DNA of 64,000 nt from Byssochlamys sp. IMV 00236 (GCA_001931875.2 MSJH02000215.1:1-64000); one strand, 5' to 3'. Positions 1 through 11,891 are shown, counted from the stretch's first letter. Program-made: numbers and translations. Notes: a model not told the origin generated them from the letters alone.

Positions 1-244
1 GGCGAGAAAGCTGCGAAATATAAGCAGCAGGAATGGTCTGAGAAGGTTCTACTCTAGGTCTTCCCCTGCATCTTATTGGTCTGCCTTCCTGCTCTTCTTG
101 TTCAGCTCGACGTCTACGTCGTGATGCTGCAACCCATTCTCTGCACACTTGACAGGTGCGATAACGTGAATCTGCTGGTAAAGATGCATGGCAGGATGAG
201 CAGTTGGTAGTAAGTACGGTAGCGGTATTATTATTATTGTTCAT
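1..244 (-). CDS. 5' part of an unidentified CxxC zinc-motif protein, cut by the window edge
   Basis: An open frame begins at an ATG (244, minus) after which no stop occurs for 81 codons, to the window edge. It starts with an Asn run, then carries a Cys pattern C-x2-C-x12-C-x2-C at about residues 15-34 (pieces CSSCH and TCQVCRE), followed by a very Arg/Glu-rich stretch. The 'TCxxCR' ending resembles short zinc motifs in many Mucoralean proteins, some linked to mobile elements. That link is from family memory and unproven. The frame could end at an intron beyond the window. No function is assigned. Confidence 0.45.
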   Translation of the reverse strand, partial: MNNNNNTATVLTTNCSSCHASLPADSRYRTCQVCREWVAASRRRRRAEQEEQEGRPIRCRGRPRVEPSQTIPAAYISQLSR

Positions 245-796
245 GTACTAATGTAAGATCAAGCGTTAGTGAAACAGGTTCTAGTGCAATGCTTTTAAGA
301 AAGAGCTTATTTTTGGATGTATGTACCTAAAGGTTCTTATTGAAGGTGCAATATATATTATATATTATGAATATAAGAAAATAAGAAAAAAAAAAGAAAA
401 GAAAAAAAGAGAGTAAAATGGGATCAAGGTACGACGGTGGCAATATAAAGCATGTGTGCTCGTGCATGCGTCGCATGTTCGGTCCGGTACAGGTGGTAAA
501 GAAAAAAGCAGTCCTTTTCTTTATTACTCCGGCGTTTGTGCGGTAAATGTGCGGCAAAATGCTTGTGTAACTTGCATATTTTTTTTTCTAATTCGAGTAT
601 ATATATTAGTGATTCGACTTGTCGCATTTTGAAATCTTGTCGTGTTCTGTAATACACTTGCCACATTTTTTGTTCCATTTGTTGTTTTGCAAGATAGCTT
701 TTTCGAGATGAGCAAGGCATTAAATTGATGGAAATGTTCAAGCTAAGACCTTGGTTACGATGAATGCTGAAACTGAGTTGACAAGCAACCACAACG
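245..796. other. AT-rich intergenic region, no gene recognised
   Basis: Between the CxxC ORF and the transposase relic. It contains A/T runs and several short open frames on the minus strand without recognisable domains or splice logic. It may hold decayed upstream sequence of the transposase relic, but I could not read any of it in frame. Confidence 0.5.
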
Positions 797-980
797 TGTC
801 AGTGTCTGCGCTTCTTGAAAGAGACTCTTGATATCATGAGTAGCTTTGAATACATGCGTGGCTCTTATCTTATTATGGATAACGCTCCCATACATAAATG
901 AACCGATATTCAAGAAATGGTTGAAAAGCGATGTTATAAGTGTGTATATTTGCCACCTTCGTCGAATAATTTCTGAATAA
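797..980 (+). pseudogene. Tc1/mariner (IS630-type) transposase relic, catalytic-core fragment
   Basis: Reading the plus strand from about 797 gives a passage containing RFLKETLDIM, then YLIMDNAPIHK, an in-frame stop, then KRCYKCVYLPPSSNN and another stop. The MDNAPIH motif holds the second catalytic Asp of the DDE/D superfamily, and LPPSSNN corresponds to the LPPYSP block before the third acidic residue. The fragment matches the region that crosses the spacer of the inverted repeat (35601-35726) and extends beyond where that copy is cut. Two in-frame stops and the lack of an N-terminal part show it is dead. No terminal repeats were identified. Confidence 0.7.
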
Positions 981-1067
981 AACATACAACGTGAAAGTAA
1001 AGAAATCATGCAACAAAACCAACTTTATTTCTAATTTCATACTTACACTTTTGTTTATATTATTAGT

Positions 1068-2220
1068 TTATTTAGTGTCAACCTTTTCTTCTTTAGCTTT
1101 ATTATCTGCTTCCTTTACGCTTGTGGATTCCTTTTTATCTTTGATTTCTTTAATATCCTTGGTATCTTTTACTTCTTTGACGTCTTTATCATTCTTGGTA
1201 TCCTTGATTTCTTTGGCTTCTTTCTTTTCTTCTTTGATTACTTTGGCTTCTTCTTTGACTATTTTGACTTCTTCCTTCTTTTCTTCTTTGACTATCTTAA
1301 CTTCGTCTTTCTTTTCTTCTTTGATTACTTTGACTTCTTTCTTTTCTTCTTCTTTGGCCTTATCCTCTTGTAATTCTTCTTTCTTTTCTTTCGCTTTCTC
1401 TTTATTCTCATTTCTTTCCTGTCTAGAATAAGCAACCTTGAGGTAGACAGAACGACCTTCCAAAGTCACATCCTTCATATTTTCAATCGCTTTCTTTTGT
1501 TCCTTATCGTTTTCAAATTCAACAAATCCATATCCCCTTGACCTTCCCTTTCTCATACGAACGACATAAACTGAGGCCACCTTATAATCCTTAAAGAGCT
1601 CTTTCAAGTCTTCTTCTTTTGTGGTAAATGGCAAGTTAGCGACAAAGATAGTTGTCTTTGAGCGATCTCGATCAAGCTTTTCGGTTTGTGTGGTATTTGG
1701 AGAGGCACTATTTTCTTCCTTCTTGGCCTTTACACTGGTCAGTTACTTCAATATTAGTAGTATTTTGTTTATTACCTTGTTTACTTTTTTGACACGTCTT
1801 TTTCTACGAGATGATGATACTTTAGGTGTCCTTTTGGAAGGAAGCTCCGACTTGGGACGGGCCACTTCGACATTAATCTCGCGACCGTCCAGTTCCTTCT
1901 TGTTAAGATCCTTGGCTGCTCTTTTGGCTTCCTCTTCTTTTTCAAAAGTAATGAAACCATAGCCAAGATGTCTTCGGCGACGTTTGATGATGATTGTCTC
2001 TAAACTACAACACACGTATATGAATATATATCCCATTTTCCAGATATATTTAAACTTACATTTTACCAGACTTTTCCGCAAATGCAGTTAACGACTCCTT
2101 TGTGGTCTTGAATGATAAGTTGCCCACAAATACCCTGTTTTCAAAGGATTGTTCATTCATCACTAGCCTAACAGGTGCTGTAGGTTGAGTGTCAGATAGA
2201 GTAGCAACAGTTGTAGTCAT
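1068..2220 (-). CDS. RNA-binding protein with two RRM domains and a Lys/Glu-rich tail
   Basis: Three exons fit the frame and GT-AG rule: 2220-2060, 2004-1776 and 1727-1068, giving about 349 residues with introns of 55 and 48 bp. RRM1 spans about residues 34-105: RNP2 is RVFVGNLSF and RNP1 is GYGFITF. RRM2 spans about residues 155-230: RNP2 is TIFVANLPF and RNP1 is RGYGFVEF. After RRM2 comes a highly charged tail of degenerate EEKK/VKIVKEE units to the C-terminus. Such proteins bind RNA in the nucleus or nucleolus, but I cannot name the orthologue. Exon 3 could begin at a different AG; GCC at 1727 was chosen because it keeps phase. It is divergent from the E1-like gene at 2970. Confidence 0.85.
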
Positions 2221-2969
2221 GGTTTGATGTTTAAGAAAAGAAAAAGAATAGGAGAGAAAGGAAAAAAATCAGAGGCTCCAATTTATGTGAAATAATCTCT
2301 AACCGCAGCTGTTTGATAGAATCGTAAGGTTACGGGCCAATTAAGAATACCACATGACTTTTTGCACGCTGTCACACGTATCTCCTCATACTGACTGTGA
2401 AACTCAGGGCAATGCTCTATTTATTTATTTTTTTTACTGCTGCAAAGCTTGGGGCAATGTTTTTCACACTGTTGGGAAGTGTTGACAGTGCCAATTGGCG
2501 AGTTCATTGTTACTCAAATTACAGGTTTGTATGGTTCAATTGGCGTCTTTATTACCTAAAGTAAAAGATGCCCTAAAACCTCCTTTTACGCGAATTCTTG
2601 TCGTAAGATTGGTGAATAGAAAGATAAAACGCATGAGGTGTAATTTCAAGTAAACGCCTAATACAAAAAGTTGTACAACAGCTACAAATCCCCATTTGAT
2701 GATAAGACATGTCATGAGCCATTAAAGCAAATTCAATAAACCCTCACTTTCTTTAATTATATTTAATGGCAATGTGACAATTTGCTTATAAACAAACCGA
2801 GAATAGATGTATATTTCTACTAGGAAGCGTCCATTCACCCGTCTTAATTCGGTTAGATCGGAATCTCAATAGACCCTTCTGTGGATTGTAATGGGAGGTA
2901 AGCGTCAGTCACAATCTTGCTTGAAAGCAAGTAGGTATTCCCTTTTTTACACTTGTTTGATCAAAGAAT
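2221..2969. promoter_or_regulatory. Divergent intergenic region between the RRM gene and the Tcd-like gene
   Basis: 749 bp containing both 5' flanks. There are T-rich tracts near 2420-2440 and CCAATT copies near 2490 and 2540, which may be CCAAT-type elements. No ORF or RNA gene was recognised. Confidence 0.45.
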
Positions 2970-4456
2970 ATGCTTGAACAAACAGCAACTTCTATATCCA
3001 ATTTCTTAAATAAGCATCAACATGGTGCACGCATAACCTTAACAGCTCTCTCAGCCTCAGTCTTAACAGCTATGGCCATATTAAGCTATCAAAAAATAAC
3101 TCGACGTCATTTGAGAACAGAAGAAACAAAAGAACGAAGATCGTCCATCATTTCTCTAATTAATGACGAGTATGAAGAAAAAGATCCCTTGGACGAAGCG
3201 CTCGTTTTGGAATTCCTTGCTCGAAACATTGCATTTTTGGGCGAAGAAGGTGTATCAAAGATTCGTAAATCGTTTGTTATCGTCGTGGGTAATGGAGCCA
3301 TTGGTTCCTATACTTCCTTGATGCTCGTGCGATCTGGTATTCAGCATATTCGTATTATCGATAAAGGCGTGATCCGTTTAAGATCCTTGACGTGTCATGC
3401 TGTAGCAAAAGTTGCTGATGTTGGTAAAAGGAAGGTAGACACGATGAAGAAGCATCTAGCACATATTGCTCCCAACGCGACAATAGAGCCAGTGTGCGAA
3501 ACACTTGGTCCAGACAATATGGATAGCTTACTATCAGGTAAAAAGGAAATACATTAGACATTGAGCAATAGAAATGTTAACCACTTTTATGTAGGTCAAC
3601 CTGATTTTGTTGTAGACACGCTATCTTCTGTGAAGGATAAGGTCTTGTTGGCAAAGTATTGCAAAGAGCACAATATAAAGATCATCAGTAGCATCAGCGC
3701 GCATGGAAAAGCAGACCCTTCTCAAATTCAATTGACAGATATTAGCAGCAGTGCGCAAGATCCACTGGCACGTATGTACAGAAGGCAGCTAAAAAAATAC
3801 AAGATAGATAGGGGGATACCTGTAGTCTATTCTATTGAGAAAAACTTGAACTTTGACAAGGTGTCTGATTTCACTAAGCGATCACTACCTGTGTTTGGAC
3901 CTATCGCAAGTATGTTTGGCATGTCTTTGACTACCTATGTTATTTTACAGTTGGCTGGATTTACTGCTTATGAATTACCAGAGACAAAGGGACGTGATGG
4001 CGTCTATTCACGCATTCAAAAGGAAGTTGCAAGAAAAGAAGAAGCTGTTTATGGCAACAAGTAAAGAAATATACCTATCTTATGAATATTACAGTGCTAA
4101 ACTACTGAGTATAGAACGGATATTCTTGATGTTGATGATATTGGATACATATTTGAAGAACTGTGGCAAGGAAAGAGTGCATTTTCAGATACATTGGACA
4201 GAGCACTCGTTATGACCAGATGGGATAGATCAAAGCCATGTAGTTATACAAATACTATTCTTGTAACAAAACAAGAAGCAAAAGATCATGAAGCTCTTCC
4301 AGCAGAAACTGATCTTCATGCGCATTATGGCCCAAGTGAGTTAAATATTAAAAAATGATATAATCAGTCTAACTTGGTTTAATAGTTGCAGAATATGTAG
4401 AAAAGCAGCTTAATCTAGAAAAGAAAGTTCAGCAGCTTTGGGAATCATGCCAATAA
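2970..4456 (+). CDS. Tcd1/Tcd2-type E1-like protein (tRNA threonylcarbamoyladenosine dehydratase family)
   Basis: Four exons fit: 2970-3537, 3595-4060, 4115-4335 and 4386-4456, about 441 residues. An N-terminal hydrophobic segment (about residues 23-42) suggests anchoring in the outer mitochondrial membrane, where yeast Tcd proteins lie. A ThiF/E1 Rossmann fold follows, with GNGAIG (GxGxxG) at residues 107-112. Later blocks match the family: KIISSISAHGKADP, DPLARMYRRQLKK and the C-terminal DVDDIGYIFEELWQGKS. Family members use ATP to dehydrate t6A37 of tRNA to the cyclic form. Two conserved nucleotide-pocket blocks are altered: the usual IDFD reads IDKG (130-133), and the usual SLNRH reads SLTCH (139-143). 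Activity is therefore doubtful, and it may be a non-catalytic paralogue. It is convergent with the sorting nexin. Confidence 0.85.
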
Positions 4457-4553
4457 ATAACTGTGTCTATATTGTTTGAAACTGCATTTACATAATAACA
4501 AGTTATTTTTATGAAGAAAGAAATAATGAATATAGAATTGTACAATATATTTT

Positions 4554-6274
4554 TTAAATTGGTATTTTCTCGACTTCAGCACGAGCCTCTTGCCATGCTT
4601 CCAAATTCTATATAAATGTTGGTCTTGGGTATAAGAACAGTTTATATAAATTACCTTTTGACAATAACGTATGTGTATCTTTGCATAAGCAATCAGCATA
4701 TCTCGTAAATCCTGGATTTTTTCTTTTTGGAATCGATCCAAGTCTGATTGTAGTTCTGTAGAGATTGCACCCAAGTCTTTACTTGCGATACTTAGAGCTT
4801 CTTCCAACACATGAATTGCATCTTTAGACATGCCAATCTGATTACGTCTTGTAGCTTCGGGATTAGCATCAATAATATTCTGTAAGGTATGTCCAACTGC
4901 ACTGATAACACGCATTGGTTTACCAGCCCAGTTACTGTTATGTGGTAGTGGTCTAGTCGTCTGTCTTGATGAATAAGCCCTGTTATTCAAACCTTCATCC
5001 ACATCGCCTGTCGTGTCTACAGCGGAACTGTCCCTGGTGAGAGCTGCTTCAAGACGTCTAGCCTCATTTTCCATGTTTTGTAAGCTATTCAGGTACTCTT
5101 TTCTGTTATTTAATGATGTCTCAATCATCTCTACTTGAGCGTGCTTCATATGACGAAACTTTAGCACCTGTTTAATAATTTGGGCAAATTGGGCATGTTC
5201 TTGGATAGGCTCAGCAAATTCACCTTCTAAAGAAGTGACCATCTGACCTGTTTCAGTATAGCCAACATCTACTGCTTGTCCAATCTTTTCTATAGCATTT
5301 GCAATCTCGCCTGTTTCATTCAAGCTAAATCCATTATAAACTGCACCTAATTCTGCATAATCATTTGCTAGTTCTATTAAAGAACATGATGAGTATATGT
5401 ACGACTTTATGATAGCCTTCTTTTACCTCCCAATCGACGTATAACCTTACGTTGACTTTTATCCAGGTTATTGTTCATATAATTGGCTATCCTGAAAGTA
5501 AACTTTTCTGACTCTTCAAACCTTGGATCAGGATTTTGCAACTGATAAGCTGCTGAAGGAGAAGGAATCAAATTGCTTGATAGGACAGGATTGAATGTAT
5601 GTGTTGGTGCATTCACTGATTTACTGACTACCATCTGTAGTGGGTTCTTTGGCATAGTCGATAAAGGAGGAGAATGAAGGACGTCAGACTAAGATGATAT
5701 TAGCAAAGAACGATCAGAAATTACACACATGATAATGATAGACTGTTTACCCAGGAAACACCGCTCTCCAGAAACAAGTGAAATATGTGTTCTTTACCCA
5801 ATTCAGGATGTTTAGCTATTCTATTCAAAAAGGTTTGAAGCATTCGTTTTCTTTTCTCAATCATGGGCAAATCGTCTTTTACTCTTGTCTGTAAAGCAGC
5901 ATAATCAACTATATATTTATAAAAGGATATCAGTATAATTGTTGCTTATATTCTTATTATACCTAATGAATGCTTCTCGGGTATAGGCGGTACAATTAGA
6001 GCAGGATGAAGTAAGGTCATTGCTTTTCTAAATGACTCAAATTCGCTATATCTACGTTTAGTTTCAATATCCTACATTCATAAATGAGTAACTCTTTAAT
6101 AAAGCTGTTGCTATGTCTTACACCAATACGTAAACAGTAAGCAATATAACTTTTGCCTGAAGGTGAATCAGACTGTTTCTGTGCTCCAGTTATAAAAATA
6201 TAAGTTTCGTCATGACGAAGTAGCCGATCAATGGCACAACCACAAGTTGGCTTTAATGAGTTTCTTTGAGACAT
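4554..6274 (-). CDS. Sorting nexin of the SNX41/ATG20 type (PX-BAR)
   Basis: Several exons join on the minus strand from ATG 6274 to a stop at 4554-4556. The first exon gives the start of a PX domain (ETYIFITGAQKQ, SYIAYCLRIG). The next gives IETKRRYSEFESFRKAM and the lipid-pocket block LIVPPIPEKHSL. A further exon gives MLQTFLNRIAKHPEL and VSWSDVLHSPP. A C-terminal helical BAR region follows (5323-4680), ending in EAWQEARAEVEKIPI. Family members bind PI3P on endosomes and work in retrograde sorting, the Cvt pathway and pexophagy. The C-terminus is on the short side, and the last exon (about 4628-4554) is inferred from splice sites. The open frame continues past that intron donor, so an alternative longer end is possible. 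Confidence 0.85.
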
Positions 6275-6463
6275 AATATTATCCGAAAATAAAAATAAAA
6301 GGGAAACAAAGGGTTAAAAGGAGAAAAAAAGAACCTCTTGTAAGTATGTCACGTGCCACAATGACGATAGAAGGGCATAGTTGATACAATGTTTATGACA
6401 AAACAATAACAATGGATGTTTGTAACACAATAACAGTGAAGAATATATAAATACTCCTTGTCT
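6275..6463 (-). promoter_or_regulatory. Upstream region of the sorting nexin with a CACGTG E-box
   Basis: The gap between the sorting nexin ATG and the 3' end of CotH A. It carries GTCACGTGCC with the palindromic core CACGTG at 6350-6355, about 76 bp before the nexin start. CACGTG is a bHLH site (Pho4/Cbf1/TFEB-like), and regulation of this gene through it is inference. Confidence 0.4.
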
Positions 6464-8317
6464 TTATTTACGATAAAATGCCAAGATGTTGCTTGCCTTT
6501 TTGTGAATGAACCTCAGAACGCCATCCAACCTTTTGTCTATAATCTCTGGACTATAAACAGCAACAGTGAATGGTGCGGTAGCAGGAGGATCCGTTGGGT
6601 TAGCGATCAAGAATCCACTTGGAAGCTTCTTGAGTGCTTGAACGATGATATCAAGGTTAATCTGGGTAAGATCAGAAGGAGGTCTGCTAAATGTGCCAAC
6701 TTTGGGTAATTGCTGATCCCATTCTACGTCAACTTTAATCATCCGGACTATACTGTTGACGTAAACATCCATTATCTCAGGGTTCACCAAGGTCTTGGTT
6801 ATATATACCAACAATTCCTGGTAGTATTTCAAGAATGGTTCATAAACAAACACTTTGGTCGTTAATGGACGCATAAGGAAACCTGGATGCTCTTTAAAGT
6901 CACCACTCGTCATCAATTCTTCTTTAAATGAATATCTTCCTACGGTTGCATCCATATCGTGAGGCATATAAATGATTTGACCACCATTTAAAGGATCCAT
7001 ATAGAGATAATAGTTATTGGCAGTCGCCATGTAACCGTCACTCAATCCTAACAAGTTCTCTATGACCATTCTATATATAAACATTTAGTTTGTATACTCT
7101 GTTATTATGCCCCATATCTACTTACGCTCGAATAAATGATTCCATATTCATCTTTTGTTCCCAAACTTCAATAGGCGTCGTCTCCACTGAAGAGTCACGT
7201 ATGAATCTAGTAAAATCTTGAAGAGGGACTAAATCTTTCAGAGTGACACCTTCCGAGGGCTCTTCGACATCGTATTGTCCTACAGCGTACTTGGTAATAT
7301 CTTCTTCATAAGCCAAATCTGATACAGCAAATGCAAGACCTTGTTTAAAGAATCCTTGACCTTGATACAAACGCCCTACTCGGTAATTTTTAATGTTGCC
7401 TGCAAACTCGTTCTGAAGCCATTGTGTGTTGAAGTCTTCGATGATTCCAAATAACCCAATAGGTCGATTATTTATAAATAATCTAAAGCTCATAAAGTAA
7501 GCTATCGCGTCTAGCGTGCATCTCCTCCTTTCACTTACCGAACATAAGAAAACCCACTGACAGGTAAACCAACAGACTGTAGAACAGAGTGACATATAGC
7601 CTCACGCACATATGAAGGGTCCTTGGCAAGGGCACGCAACCTGACGTTTGTATAGCCAAATAAGGATGTACCATCTTTTATCTTTACGGTGTAAGACACC
7701 TTAGGAACCCAACGCGAACCACGACCAGCCAAAGAGAGTTTGACGGTCTTGTAAGTGTAAACATCATCCAGCCTATAAATAAAATTAGCCAATTTTATCA
7801 CTTGCGCCATATGCTTAAATTACCCAATATAAGTCATACCAACGTCTAACGTGATGTCTTGGAGTTGATTTCCGTGCAAGTAATCAATAGCCGTCTGATT
7901 ACCACGGAGATGAATAGTGGGTATCTGGTTTGCAATATGCAAATCGGACCTTATTCTGCGGATAGGTGCCAAATCGGGCATGACTTTAGGTAAAGTGAAA
8001 ATGTCGTGTACATTGATGGGCCTGTTGAAGAATTCGTGGCCGGTTACATCGACATCAAAATCAATTCGACGGTTAAAGGACTCAGATTCGACGATTTGAT
8101 GTTGTCCATCTACAATCACATATCTGTAGTACATGGCTGGATCCTGAGCTCGACCTTTGTAAAGAAGTGGCTCGTAGCTTGAAGGGCTTAAAAGGGTAAG
8201 ACGACCATCGACCAAGACACCTACAGACTGTCCAGCAGAAACAGAGACAATCACGCTATATGTTACCCATCTGGCATGAACAACGGACAGGACTATAGAT
8301 AGCAATACTTTTTGCAT
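6464..8317 (-). CDS. CotH-family protein A (spore-coat protein H-like, secreted)
   Basis: Four exons: 8317-7824, 7772-7539, 7482-7126 and 7070-6464, about 560 residues. Residues 1-15 form a signal peptide (MQKVLLSIVLSVVHA). The CotH kinase-like fold shows RRIRSDLHIANQIPTIHL, KLSLAGRGSRW, YVREAICHSVLQSVGLP, LFINNRPIGLFGIIEDF, MVIENLLGLSDGYMA and IYMPHDMDATVG; the last resembles the metal-binding DxD segment. Bacillus CotH phosphorylates spore-coat proteins, and in Mucorales the family is spore- and hypha-surface-associated, with some members acting as invasins. The protein ends just after the domain with no Ser-rich tail or GPI signal, so it is probably secreted rather than anchored. The inverted-repeat boundary visible in this window (7353) falls inside exon 3 only because the window ends there. 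Confidence 0.9.
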
Positions 8318-8612
8318 TTGTCAGTAACCATGGTTATCCTTTTTCTTGTTCTTTACCAAAGACTATAGTCATCATTAAATGAATAATGGAAAGAAAGAAG
8401 GGGGATAAGAAATGTACAGATTAAATACACATTTGTATAATAAAAAGTTAATCTTGCCCAAAAGAATAATTTGATACCAAAACAAGTGGACATCTGCCCA
8501 TCAAGGGCACACCCCCTTGAAGAATTCTTCATAACTTATTAAGCTGTACATATGAAAGGTAGAAAATATATAATAACGTTTATTTGATTATTATTTTTTT
8601 TAAGAAGGGGAG

Positions 8613-11600
8613 TTATGAGATTGCTAAAAGCACAATTTGAGATACATTTACATCTTCACTTCTAACTGCCAATTCAAAAGCAACTCCAGTACTTGTGCTA
8701 AAGGTCATTCTACACCTTGCCAACACTCTGCTTCCATCCAAAAATGTGCCAGATAAAAGTAAAGTATGTACACTATTGTTCTTTGGTGCCTCAGTGCCTT
8801 CCAAGGGTTGCATACCCAATAAGTCGATTATTGAATCACATGCACCTATTGAGATATGGTTAGCTTAAATATGCTCAATAGTTCTGTCATACTTACTCTT
8901 CAAGTTGTGAGCCTTTTCCTTATCCAGGGCAAATGTATCAATCGCTTCATTTTCCTCCAACTTTTCAAATTCTTCAGCAAAGTTAGAGACATAGGATGCA
9001 CGGATGTAATCACTCGTGGTCACTTCGATATCTTCAACTTGGTATTCATCATCAAATCCTTCAGGATCTGCCTCTCCTGTAGTAGGATCGCAGTCTTTGA
9101 CAACAAACTTGAGTGTGTTTGTGAAGGTGACTATGGACAAATAAGCACAAGGCTTCTAATTTATATATATGTATATATTTACCATTCGCGAGCTCCTCAG
9201 GGTCTTCTTGCTCAAAGGCAACATAGATTGCGCCTGTGACATTGTATTCGAGCTTCTCTGCAGGCAGCTCGGCTACCTGTACAAGCCCATCTATCTCAGG
9301 TTGCATAATCATATGGACATTTTCTAACAATTGGTCATTCAACGTGTTTGTGCAGTTGAATTGGAACACGATGTGCTTGGCAAACGTGTGCTTGATACAG
9401 TGGATGACGTATTCCGTTTCACTTTCTGTTAGTTCAATAGGTTTACTTGAGCTCTTGAACAGTGTGCCGAATGATGCAAATTCAGGAATAGCTGCCAATT
9501 GTTCTGCATAGATTGCTTGTTGATCCAAGCTGGAAATGAGCGTATTCTTTCCAGAGACAGGTGTGGCCACACCAGGACTGGAAACGGCAGGTGCTCCTTT
9601 GGCGGAGGGAGCTGATAATAAAGGAAGAATAGCAGTATCATTAGATCGGTTACCTATATAAAAGTTATATTGACCGCATTCTCTCTTCTTTATAAAGACT
9701 TACGGCGTCGCTCTTCTTCTTCTTGCGATTTGCTGATAACTGGAATTGTATCAAGCTTGAATTCTTTTGCATTTTCATGTGAATTGTTGATGTATTCGAC
9801 AAGTTGGCGCTCAAGCATAGGCAAAGCGTATGTAGAATCTTTACAAGAATGAGTAAAAACGCGCTTATCTCATTTCTCCCTTTCTTACCGTCTGTAACGT
9901 ATTTCTTGGCAATATCTTGGTTGTCCATTGTAGAAAGATACAATGTAGCACGATCACGAACTTCATCATTCACATCATCCAAGCAACGATTCAACAACAC
10001 ACGAACACTCTTCCTAACTTCTTCATCATGGCTATTAACACCAAATTTGGCAAGAGCACTGACGGCAGCAGCACGTACGATGGAGTTTTCCAAGATAACA
10101 CGATTATAAATATATCGAATGTATTTGGTAGGAGTTGCCGTCTTGGGGCCTTCGATACCCAACAGATGCAAGACACGCACAGACAGTTTGGTGAATTCAC
10201 AGTCTTCAATAAATTCACACAGGTGGGAAAGGGCAGTATCTTTGGATTCTGGAATATACTTGACCATATCAAAGATAGCCTCGACAACTGCTTTCTTAAA
10301 GTTGTATCCTCCTTCATCACGCAAGACGTTGCTCAAGAAGGAAAGCATGACGGCTTGTTTAGCTGGGAACTTTAAGCAAAGTGATCGAATGGCCTCTACG
10401 ACGATCACCTTGAATTCATCAGAGATATCGTTCATAAAACCAGAAATCTGCTTCATCAATCGATCGACGGATGCTTCATTGCCTGTCTTTAACAATGTAG
10501 TGATGGCGAATGTAGCAATACTACGATTAGAATCAGTAATCAAATTTTCAATATCTAAATTGCAAGGAGCAACGACTGATGGGTTATTGATGGAGAGTTT
10601 GTTAAGTGTACGAATGGCAGCAAATCGAAGCGTGGCTTTTGGAGATGACAAGAATAATTGAAGAACTGCTATGGCAGGGTGAAGCTCTTTAGCTGAAATG
10701 TCTGTCATGTCACATATAGCACGGGCTGCTTCCAAATTGACCATGTCGCTCTTGTGTCTAAGGAAACCCTCGAATAATTCATACACTTTGCGAGTAGAGC
10801 TATGATTATTTGTTATACATGGTTAGAAACCAGGATCATGTTGTCTTTTTAATTTTTTATGTGTACCTTGGATCATCTTCCATGACTTTGGAAGCAAATC
10901 GAATCAACATACAGACTGCAGAAGGATTCTTGAGGACGTTGGAGCTACTGCCTCCACCCAAGAAGCCACCAGAGCTACGTGCACCTGAAAAGGTTTGGAC
11001 CAATTTTGCAATAGCCATACGATCATGTTGACGAATCAAGTACAATAAACCAATAGCATGGTACTGGTGGATATTGCTTGTAGAAATAACAACTTGGTTT
11101 TGGTTACTTGATCCAGAACTAAAATAACTTGAAGCAGAAGCAAAACTTAAACCACCTGAGGGCTTTGTGTTGATAGCTTCTTGAACTTCATTTGACCATC
11201 GACGGATGATATCTCTGGCAACATCAAATAGATGATAGGATGAAACTAAAGCTGCAGAAGAGACAGAAGGTGTCTTGTCAACAATAGCAGCCTTCAAAAT
11301 ACGTTCGATGCCTTGGATCATAGAGGGCTATACATTATGTTATTGTCGTCTGATATATGTGTCTCATTCTTTTTGCCCTTACATCTGTAATTAAACATAA
11401 AGCACGAATGGCGTTTGCTCTGTAGATAGTTTCTTGTTTGGACTGAATGTCTTTAATAAGAGATTGAGTCACCATAATAACATCTTCAGCAATTCCTGAA
11501 AGCTCCTTGATGACCAAGTACATCATTTGACGAAGAGATGTCTATTATATAAACTATAAGACACACACACATTTCGGTTGTTATTCTTGTTTTACTTTAC

Positions 11601-11891
11601 ATCTTTTGATTGAAACAATTTAATGACGTTGAAGAATAAGTCGGTTGCTTCCTTTACAGTGAAAGGTTCACCAATGTAAAGCAAGTAAATAATCTTGGTC
11701 AATAACAATCGACATTTTCTCGCGTTAATAGGTGAACTGTTAAACACTCTGGCTTCTTGAAGTACAACAGTTTTATCGACGTGGTAAAATAACCCAGCGT
11801 CTCCTCCTATTAAGTAAAAGAGATGAATATACTTTTTGTTGTTGCTGATGTCTGTTTTACCTGCTTCTTCGTCACGCTTATTATAGTTCAT
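8613..11891 (-). CDS. SEC21: Coatomer subunit gamma (gamma-COP)
   Basis: A multi-exon gene from ATG 11891 (short first exon encoding [11 protein letters not shown]) to a stop at 8613. The N-terminal adaptin-like HEAT/ARM solenoid shows [55 protein letters not shown] and [15 protein letters not shown] linker rich in Ala/Pro/Ser ([14 protein letters not shown]) joins it to the appendage domain (about 9570-8613) with [30 protein letters not shown] and the C-terminal [19 protein letters not shown]. It is an essential subunit of the COPI coat, binding Arf1 and dilysine cargo for Golgi-to-ER retrieval. It lies between the two CotH genes on the same strand, which appears coincidental. Confidence 0.95.

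Noticed and set aside
991..1431. Open frame rich in Ser/Leu on the plus strand
   Set aside because: It is the antisense shadow of the Lys/Glu-rich tail of the RRM protein.
4445..4627. Longer C-terminus of the sorting nexin by reading straight through
   Set aside because: A good GTAATT donor and TATATAG acceptor give the family-like ending EAWQEARAEVEKIP; the read-through tail is hydrophobic, Lys/Tyr-rich and unlike the family.
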